From positions 1 to 10,522 of the forward strand of contig JAQUUV010000053.1 of assembly GCA_028693695.1 (NCBI GenBank): a stretch of 10,522 bases of DNA, given 5' to 3'. Below the pieces are notes generated by a model. It searched no databases and was not told where the DNA came from. It worked only from the letters and a program-made list of their open reading frames with translations. The stretch comes from Syntrophomonas sp. Lineage in GTDB: Bacteria > Bacillota > Syntrophomonadia > Syntrophomonadales > Syntrophomonadaceae. Of the stretch, positions 6,787 through 10,522 are shown in pieces. Numbering within the stretch: position 1 is the stretch's first letter; the number at the start of each line of letters is the position of its first letter. The position numbers and the translations under genes were made by a program.

Positions 6787-7006
6787 TATCGTCCTCCCCT
6801 CCCAATATACCCATAACATTACCGGGAAGCACGATTACTACTTCGTAGCCCTTGTTGCGGGCACGATGATACAGGGTGGCGACTGTGCTGGCGGTTACTT
6901 TAAGGGTGCGGGTTATTTCTTCGGTGCTTTTCCCCATCTCCTTAAGTATCACCACTTGTCTCTCCCTGAAACTTAATTTTTCTGCTCCCCTAATTTCGAT
7001 ACGCAT
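6764..7006 (-). CDS. Small helix-turn-helix protein, sigma-70 region 4 / LuxR-like
   Basis: The 80-residue protein has a helix-turn-helix core (about 12-52) containing LSFRERQVVILKEMGKSTEE and a recognition helix around TASTVATLYHRARNKG. This resembles sigma region 4 and GerE/LuxR DNA-binding domains. A hydrophobic stretch (YEVVIVLPGNVMGILGG) and a strongly acidic tail (EDDNDEDESE) follow. There is no receiver or other sigma domain. The ATG at 7006 has no strong ribosome site. The gene overlaps divIC and shares its transcript, preceded by a candidate promoter and a DnaA-box cluster. The standard Bacillus order yabQ-divIC lacks it. Its function is unknown; regulation of the cluster is a guess. 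Confidence 0.82.
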   Translation of the reverse strand: MRIEIRGAEKLSFRERQVVILKEMGKSTEEITRTLKVTASTVATLYHRARNKGYEVVIVLPGNVMGILGGEDDNDEDESE

Positions 7007-7018
7007 TTTATTGACACT

Positions 7019-7050
7019 CTATCCACAGATTATCCACAGATTGTGGACAA
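7019..7050. promoter_or_regulatory. Cluster of three DnaA-box-like sites
   Basis: CTATCCACA (7019-7027, one mismatch), TTATCCACA (7030-7038, perfect) and an inverted TTGTCCACA (7050-7042 on the minus strand, one mismatch) fall within 32 bases. The first two are 11 bases apart, one helical turn. They lie in the 5' leader of the helix-turn-helix/divIC operon, just downstream of its candidate promoter. Another perfect TTATCCACA occurs inside yabQ (7534-7542). Confidence 0.72.
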
Positions 7051-7074
7051 AATTTCTATGTGTTACTTTCGAGG

Positions 7075-7103
7075 AGCATATCACAAATTCCTGCTAATTT
7101 CAA
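7075..7103 (-). promoter_or_regulatory. Candidate sigma-A promoter of the HTH-divIC operon
   Basis: Minus-strand TTGAAA (7103-7098), a 17-base spacer and TATGCT (7080-7075) match at 5 of 6 and 4 of 6. The expected start near 7068 puts the three DnaA-box-like sites at about +18 to +50, a position where bound protein would block elongation. Confidence 0.5.
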
Positions 7104-7137
7104 AAATTATTTTTAATCATTAAAGTTTCACCGTTAA

Positions 7138-7219
7138 TGCGTGTTGTGGGGACGGTCCTTTTGACACGCCTCGCCGGTTCCTATTTGGCGTGTCAAAAGG
7201 ACCGTCCCCACAACACGCA
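7138..7219. repeat. Palindrome (GGGGACG family, copy C)
   Basis: Arms 7138-7170 and 7187-7219 are perfect 33-base inverted copies around a 16-base loop. In the left arm GCGTGT (7139-7144) also pairs with ACACGC (7164-7169), enclosing GGGGACGGTCC. It sits between the yabQ stop and the HTH-divIC promoter. Confidence 0.95.
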
Positions 7220-7249
7220 ACATGTCATAGGTCAACTACGAAAGTTGAG

Positions 7250-7687
7250 TTAATCATCTGAAGTATCATCATCTATAGGGGGAGGTCTCTTACATTTTTG
7301 CCATTGAGCCCGGAGCCACGTGCCAGCGAAAACTATAGGCTTCGCTAAACCAGAAAAAATAGCCTGGAACATAAATACAGTAGCTCGGCCTAGAGAAAGT
7401 ATAGGCCTTTGCATATACTGAGCCAGGCATTTATAGTAAACAGCTCCACCAGCAACTAGAGCAATAAAAACATATACCCTAATTTCACCCTGATTGATCA
7501 AAAACAAGGCTGCAGCAATTACAATTATCATTATTATCCACAGGATAAAGTCCATCAGGTAAAGAATATATCTGCCGATACGCAGATTATGAATGGTTGA
7601 CTGATAATAATGAAATATCAGTCCCGCTATCATTCCCAAGAGAAAGGTCAGCAAGAATGCTTCTATCTGGGCAAATAGCCCCACCAT
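7250..7687 (-). CDS. yabQ: Spore cortex biosynthesis protein YabQ
   Basis: Membrane protein needed for spore cortex formation, acting in the mother cell at the outer forespore membrane (known from Bacillus). The 145-residue protein has about four membrane segments (8-28, 40-65, 70-88, 100-122) and a basic then acidic cytosolic tail (KCKRPPPIDDDTSDD). The segments DFILWIIMI and GEIRVYVFIALVAGGAVYY are typical of the family. The ATG at 7687 is preceded by AAGGAGGG at 4 bases; the yabP stop codon is part of that ribosome site, so the two genes are coupled. A GTG one codon later (7684) is also possible. Confidence 0.9.
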   Translation of the reverse strand: MVGLFAQIEAFLLTFLLGMIAGLIFHYYQSTIHNLRIGRYILYLMDFILWIIMIIVIAAALFLINQGEIRVYVFIALVAGGAVYYKCLAQYMQRPILSLGRATVFMFQAIFSGLAKPIVFAGTWLRAQWQKCKRPPPIDDDTSDD

Positions 7688-7697
7688 GCAACCCTCC

Positions 7698-7967
7698 TTA
7701 TTTAAACAGACGTCCCAACATGTTTTTTCCTTTGGCTTTTAGATCTGTTCCCTGCGGCTTGTAGCCGATATTGTTTACATTTCCCTGGATTGCTACCTTA
7801 CCATCATCCAGGTTTAGCGCATTGATATGCAGTTCTTCCCCGGTAACGGCTAGATACCCCAGGGCGGTAGAGAGAATTATTTCTTGTTCATCAAAGGTAA
7901 TTACGTTGGTTACTCCAGTTAATTCCATGCGCTGGCGGTTGGCCAGGCTCAAGGAATGTTCCGCCAT
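7698..7967 (-). CDS. yabP: Sporulation protein YabP
   Basis: Small mother-cell sporulation protein of the YabP/YqfC family, required for normal sporulation in Bacillus. It is 89 residues and carries the family core LTGVTNVITFDEQEI (16-30), LGYLAVTGEELHI (36-48) and LNLDDGKVAIQGNV (51-64), followed by a basic C-terminus. The ATG at 7967 follows AAGGAGG at 7 bases. It is the first gene of a yabP-yabQ pair. The sequence directly upstream of its ribosome site is the MITE-like element, so its promoter must lie in or beyond that element. Confidence 0.93.
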   Translation of the reverse strand: MAEHSLSLANRQRMELTGVTNVITFDEQEIILSTALGYLAVTGEELHINALNLDDGKVAIQGNVNNIGYKPQGTDLKAKGKNMLGRLFK

Positions 7968-7988
7968 AAAATCGCCTCCTTACATTGA

Positions 7989-8195
7989 GGGACTATCAAA
8001 AAATAAACTAGTCATTTACTCCGGTCTTTTTCGCACTATACTTCGTTGTCAAAGCTGGGAATACCGTCCTGTATGACTGCGCTTTGCAACATTATTGGCC
8101 ACCGCTAGGGAGCACCAGTAGTGCCCGGAGGGTGACGCCTTGTCTAGCGCGAAAAAACCTCGGAGTATTCTGCCTTGTTTATTCCTTGATAGCCC
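7989..8195. mobile_element. MITE-like element with imperfect ~46-bp terminal inverted repeats
   Basis: The left end, GGGACTATCAAAAAATAAAC onward (7989-8034), and the reverse complement of 8149-8195 align over their whole length. Shared blocks are CTATCAA, AATAAAC, TACTCCG and TTTTTCGC, with scattered mismatches and single-base gaps. The 207-base unit has no open frame of note and an internal stem (GTTGTCAAAGC 8045-8055 with GCTTTGCAAC 8081-8090). No clear target duplication is visible. The left end lies only 8 bases from the yabP ribosome site. The element family is not identified; it looks like a non-autonomous relic of an insertion sequence. Confidence 0.72.
8063..8100 (-). promoter_or_regulatory. 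Tentative sigma-E-like promoter for yabP
   Basis: On the minus strand CAATAAT (8097-8091) is followed after 15 bases by CATACAGG (8075-8068). The latter matches 6 of 8 positions of the sigma-E -10 form CATACAnT, while the -35 match is moderate. It lies inside the MITE-like element. yabP is sigma-E dependent in Bacillus, which is the reason for looking. Confidence 0.3.
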
Positions 8196-8258
8196 CTAGC
8201 TATATTTTTTCTTTATAGACTATGCTATTGGGAAGTATATTTATGACAGTGTTTTTTT

Positions 8259-8292
8259 AAGTGAGACGTTAAACATAAGAAGTGAGACGCTA
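8259..8292. repeat. Direct repeat AAGTGAGACG(T/C)TA, 21-base period
   Basis: AAGTGAGACGTTA (8259-8271) and AAGTGAGACGCTA (8280-8292) differ at one position and are spaced by two helical turns. They lie between the MITE-like element and the rqcP terminator. They could be tandem protein-binding sites or the repeated end of a degraded insertion sequence. Confidence 0.6.
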
Positions 8293-8320
8293 GAGGTAAA
8301 ATGCTAAGGGACGGCCAAGC

Positions 8321-8364
8321 AAAAAACCGCCCTAGGTAACGGCAATTTTACCTAGGGCGGTTTT
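8321..8364. terminator. Strong bidirectional terminator downstream of rqcP
   Basis: A perfect 13-bp GC-rich stem, CCGCCCTAGGTAA (8327-8339) with its complement (8348-8360), is flanked by AAAAAA (8321-8326) and TTTT (8361-8364). On the minus strand it ends the hup-rqcP transcript with a run of six T. It separates rqcP from yabP-yabQ, genes that are near neighbours in Bacillus. Confidence 0.92.
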
Positions 8365-8366
8365 CA

Positions 8367-8399
8367 GGGACTTTCAAAAAATAAACTAATAATTTACTC
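8367..8399. repeat. Third copy of the MITE-like end, overlapping the rqcP stop
   Basis: These 33 bases match the left end of the MITE-like element (7989-8021) at 29 positions, in the same orientation, 378 bases away. On the minus strand the copy includes the last rqcP sense codon (GAG) and its TAA stop. Confidence 0.82.
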
Positions 8400-8636
8400 A
8401 ATAACTCGATATAAGTTTTTTGCTTCGTTGGCTTTTACATTGTCCACAATGTCCAGAATTTCATAGGATGTCTCCTTGGCTCCTACCCGCAGGCTAATGA
8501 TGTCTCCGCTCTTAACCTCCGAGCTTGGTTTGGCAACCCTGCCATTCACCATAACTCTTTCACTCTCAGCAAAGTCCTTGGCAACGGTACGCCGCTTAAT
8601 AATTCTGGATACCTTCAGGTACTTGTCTAGTCGCAT
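8394..8636 (-). CDS. rqcP: S4-domain RNA-binding protein RqcP (YabO)
   Basis: In Bacillus this small protein binds the 50S subunit and helps RqcH with poly-alanine tailing in ribosome-associated quality control. The 80-residue protein opens with the S4 motif MRLDKYLKVSRIIKRRTVAK, then VMVNGRVAKPSSEVKSGD (28-45), and closely follows the Bacillus pattern. It ends about six residues earlier than the 86-residue Bacillus protein, with the stop inside a mobile-element-like end. The ATG at 8636 comes one base after the hup stop (TAAGATG), so translation is probably coupled; no strong own ribosome site is seen. Confidence 0.95.
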   Translation of the reverse strand: MRLDKYLKVSRIIKRRTVAKDFAESERVMVNGRVAKPSSEVKSGDIISLRVGAKETSYEILDIVDNVKANEAKNLYRVIE

Positions 8637-8637
8637 C

Positions 8638-8910
8638 TTAGTCTAATGCGTCTTTTAATGCTTTTCCAGGCTTGAAAGCCGGAACCCTGGCAGCAGGAAT
8701 GTCGATCTCCACACCAGTTTGGGGATTCCTACCCTTGCGGGCCTGACGATCCCTCACTTCAAAGGTTCCAAAGCCGATGAGCTGTATCTTGTCTCCGGAT
8801 TTTAGAGCACCTTCTACCGTAGTAAAAAAAGCATTAATCACCTTCTCGGCATCCTTTTTGGTCATCCCGGCTGCTCCAGCCACTTCACTTACCAATTCAG
8901 TCTTGTTCAA
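8638..8910 (-). CDS. hup: HU-family DNA-binding protein (HBsu type)
   Basis: Histone-like homodimer that bends DNA and compacts the nucleoid. It is 90 residues, the normal family length: an N-terminal helical dimerisation part (MNKTELVSEVAGAAGMTKKD), then GFGTFEVRDRQARKGRNPQT (47-66) leading into the DNA-gripping arm with the conserved proline-bearing tip, and FKPGKALKDAL at the C-terminus. The start is a TTG at 8910 with AAGGAGGG five bases upstream. A TATACT at 8942-8937 (minus strand) could be the -10, but no good -35 accompanies it. It heads a two-gene unit with rqcP. Confidence 0.97.
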   Translation of the reverse strand: MNKTELVSEVAGAAGMTKKDAEKVINAFFTTVEGALKSGDKIQLIGFGTFEVRDRQARKGRNPQTGVEIDIPAARVPAFKPGKALKDALD

Positions 8911-9001
8911 GATATCCCTCCTTCTCTTATCCTCGCAGTATATAATGGATATTCGCCCTATTTTTAATTAATCCTTTTTTTGGATAAAAAAAACTTACGT
9001 A

Positions 9002-9769
9002 TTATAGTCCTCTGGCTTTGGCCTCATCCCATATTTGATCCATTTCTGCCAGGCTTAAGTCGGAAAATGTTCGGCCAGAGTCCTTTACCTTTTGCTCTAT
9101 GTAGTTGAAACGGCGAGTAACCTTGTCGTTAGCCTGCTGAAGAGCCTGCTCAGGCTCAACCTTTTTAAACCTGGCTACGTTTACCAGCGCAAACAGTACG
9201 TCTCCCATCTCCTCGATTATTTCCTTATCATTTTGGGCCTCAGCCAACTCATCAAGCTCTTCTTTGAACTTGTCCAAGGCGCCCTGAACACTAGGCCAAT
9301 CAAACCCTACCCGGCTGACTTTTTCCTGGATTTTCTCCGCTCGCATCAGGGCTGGCAAACCCTTCGGTATACCCTCCAGGAGACTGGTTTTACCCTCCTT
9401 TTTTTTGAAATCTTCCCAATTATCCAAGACATCCTCGCTGGTTTGCAAATGCATAGACCCAAAAACATGCGGGTGCCTGTCCACCATCTTCTTGCTAACT
9501 GTACGGGAAAGATCAGCAAAATCAAAATGCCCTTCCTGTTCTGCCAAGGCTGCATGAAAAACTACCTGTAGTAGTAAGTCTCCCAGTTCTTCACACAGTT
9601 TATGCATATCGCCCTCATTTATGGCCTCTATAACCTCATAGGCCTCTTCAATGAGATACCTAACCAGTGACTCATGGGTCTGCTCCCGATCCCAGGGGCA
9701 ACCTCCCGGAGCTAATAGTACATTCATTATTCCCATTAACTCATCCAATGCTTCAGCTTTTCTACTCAT
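9002..9769 (-). CDS. mazG: Nucleoside triphosphate pyrophosphohydrolase MazG
   Basis: Hydrolyses (d)NTPs to the monophosphate and pyrophosphate, cleaning aberrant nucleotides and, in some bacteria, limiting MazEF or ppGpp effects. The 255-residue protein holds two MazG repeats. The first has CPWDREQTHESL (24-35), EEAYE (41-45) and ELGDLLLQV (61-69); the second has EELDE (170-174) and EEMGDVLFALVN (186-197), with the metal-binding Glu/Asp residues in place. The length matches E. coli MazG (263). The tetrapyrrole-methylase-like domain fused to it in Bacillus YabN is absent. The ATG at 9769 has AAGGAG at 7 bases. The reading frame stays open upstream to 9874, but that stretch is palindrome D and is not expected to be translated. 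Confidence 0.96.
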   Translation of the reverse strand: MSRKAEALDELMGIMNVLLAPGGCPWDREQTHESLVRYLIEEAYEVIEAINEGDMHKLCEELGDLLLQVVFHAALAEQEGHFDFADLSRTVSKKMVDRHPHVFGSMHLQTSEDVLDNWEDFKKKEGKTSLLEGIPKGLPALMRAEKIQEKVSRVGFDWPSVQGALDKFKEELDELAEAQNDKEIIEEMGDVLFALVNVARFKKVEPEQALQQANDKVTRRFNYIEQKVKDSGRTFSDLSLAEMDQIWDEAKARGL

Positions 9770-9786
9770 TCCAATGCTCCTTTCCT

Positions 9787-9922
9787 GCAAGCGGGGTGGG
9801 GTACGCCAGGGGGACGCGGGAGCAAGGGGACGGTTCTCTTGCTTCCTTTTCTTAGTATCCCAGGAAGGAAGCAAGAGAACCGTCCCCTTGCTCCCGCGTC
9901 CCCTTGTGTCATCCCCGCTTGC
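9787..9922. repeat. Palindrome (GGGGACG family, copy D)
   Basis: Perfect 39-base arms (9810-9848 and 9865-9903) surround a 16-base loop. An outer 10-bp pair, GCAAGCGGGG (9787-9796) with CCCCGCTTGC (9913-9922), extends the symmetry. Within each arm AGCAAG (9821-9826) pairs with CTTGCT (9838-9843) around GGGACGGTTCT, and a second GGGGACGC lies further out. It fills the gap between the flippase stop and the mazG ribosome site. Confidence 0.95.
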
Positions 9923-9924
9923 AC

Positions 9925-10522
9925 TTATTTAACTATCTTCCGCACCATATCCATATCAAATTCCTTCAGTACTAACAACAATACCCCGTAAACACCTATC
10001 CCTATGGTGATTGCTACCACAGTAGACCAGTTAGAAACTAGTCCGGAAGCCACCAGGAAACTGTAAGATAGCTTTACCGATATTCCCATTGAGATAGTTA
10101 TCAGGAGCAATTTAAGCAGTCGGCCAATTTCGTAATGCATTCCGGTCATCCTTTGCAGGTAATAAAGGTTCAATGCGGAGCCGATAGTAAAGGCTAGCAA
10201 GGTTCCGATGGCAGCGCCCTTTATGTTTAACATAGGAATGCTGGTGAGACTGTAATTGAAAATAGTTTTCAATATTCCGGTCACCACTAGATTGCGCATG
10301 GCGATTTCTGGCCTGCCTATACCCTGCAGTCCTGCGCTGGTTAGCTGAAATGCCGCCAAAGCAATGGTAGAAAAAGCCAAAACTTCTAGCGGTATTCCGG
10401 CCTCAGGAGTGGCATAAAGCAGATCACATATTTGAAAAGCCAGGACATACAATCCGGCAGCACAGGGAAAAGAAATAATCATTCCGGCTCGCAATCCATA
10501 GTTCAAGCGGTTGTTTAAAAGC
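9925..10522 (-). CDS. SpoVB/MurJ-like flippase of the MOP superfamily (5' part outside window)
   Basis: About 199 C-terminal residues of a polytopic membrane protein; the frame is open to the window edge, so the start is missing. Family members are about 500-540 residues. Visible features are successive membrane segments and the MOP-type stretches FPCAAGLYVLAFQICDLLY, STIALAAFQLTSAGLQGIGR and IKGAAIGTLLAFTIGSALNL. The position next to mazG corresponds to B. subtilis yabM, a SpoVB paralogue, so a role in lipid-linked peptidoglycan or polysaccharide precursor export is likely. A TTG at 10506 opens no credible start, since it lies within a continuing domain. Confidence 0.88.
   Translation of the reverse strand, partial: LLNNRLNYGLRAGMIISFPCAAGLYVLAFQICDLLYATPEAGIPLEVLAFSTIALAAFQLTSAGLQGIGRPEIAMRNLVVTGILKTIFNYSLTSIPMLNIKGAAIGTLLAFTIGSALNLYYLQRMTGMHYEIGRLLKLLLITISMGISVKLSYSFLVASGLVSNWSTVVAITIGIGVYGVLLLVLKEFDMDMVRKIVK

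Noticed and set aside
7232..7248. Hairpin TCAACT-ACGAA-AGTTGA beside the yabQ stop as a terminator
   Set aside because: Only six weak pairs and no T-run on the minus strand; palindrome C next to it is the more likely 3' structure.
9092..9571. Plus-strand 159-codon frame opposite mazG
   Set aside because: Antisense shadow of a conserved gene, with no ribosome site or family resemblance.
9770..9874. Upstream in-frame extension of mazG
   Set aside because: It is translated repeat (palindrome D); AAGGAG lies just before the ATG at 9769, and the family begins there.

Overview
The window comes from a low-to-moderate GC, endospore-forming Bacillota (Clostridia-type). It carries the sporulation and division cluster that in Bacillus and clostridia lies near the replication origin: a SpoVB-like flippase (partial), mazG, hup, rqcP (yabO), yabP, yabQ, divIC, an S1-domain protein (yabR), ppx/gppA and spoIIE, all on the minus strand. 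A formate channel and a beta-carbonic anhydrase sit between ppx/gppA and spoIIE, where they are not usual. This, and the style of the repeats, fits a syntrophic or anaerobic relative of Syntrophomonas, but the sequence alone does not prove the genus.

Layout, read in the minus-strand transcription direction (high to low coordinates). The 3' part of a MOP-family flippase (10522-9925) is followed by a large palindrome (9787-9922) and mazG (9769-9002). hup (8910-8638) and rqcP (8636-8394) are separated by one base and end at a strong bidirectional terminator (8321-8364). A 426-base gap then holds a MITE-like element with about 46-bp inverted ends (7989-8195), a third copy of that end overlapping the rqcP stop codon, and a 21-base-period direct repeat. 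yabP (7967-7698) and yabQ (7687-7250) follow, then a second palindrome (7138-7219). A small helix-turn-helix gene (7006-6764) overlaps divIC (6786-6496); their leader holds three DnaA-box-like sites. The S1 gene (6415-5957) has its own sigma-A promoter and a UUCG-loop terminator. ppx/gppA (5827-4958) converges on the plus-strand carbonic anhydrase (4163-4858) across a perfect 37-bp-armed palindrome. focA (3744-2908) diverges from the carbonic anhydrase and ends at a terminator. spoIIE (2659-197) follows, with a promoter whose -35/-10 spacing is 21 bases, and ends against a fourth, very large nested palindrome (1-161).

Functional themes: compartment-specific sporulation (SpoIIE, YabP, YabQ, SpoVB-like), division (DivIC), translation quality control (RqcP), nucleoid structure (HU), nucleotide and polyphosphate/ppGpp housekeeping (MazG, Ppx/GppA), and one-carbon traffic (formate channel plus carbonic anhydrase). 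The least conventional signals are the non-coding ones: four palindromes sharing a GGGGACG core with locus-specific but self-complementary stems, the MITE-like element splitting rqcP from yabP, the DnaA-box cluster before divIC, and the spoIIE promoter geometry.
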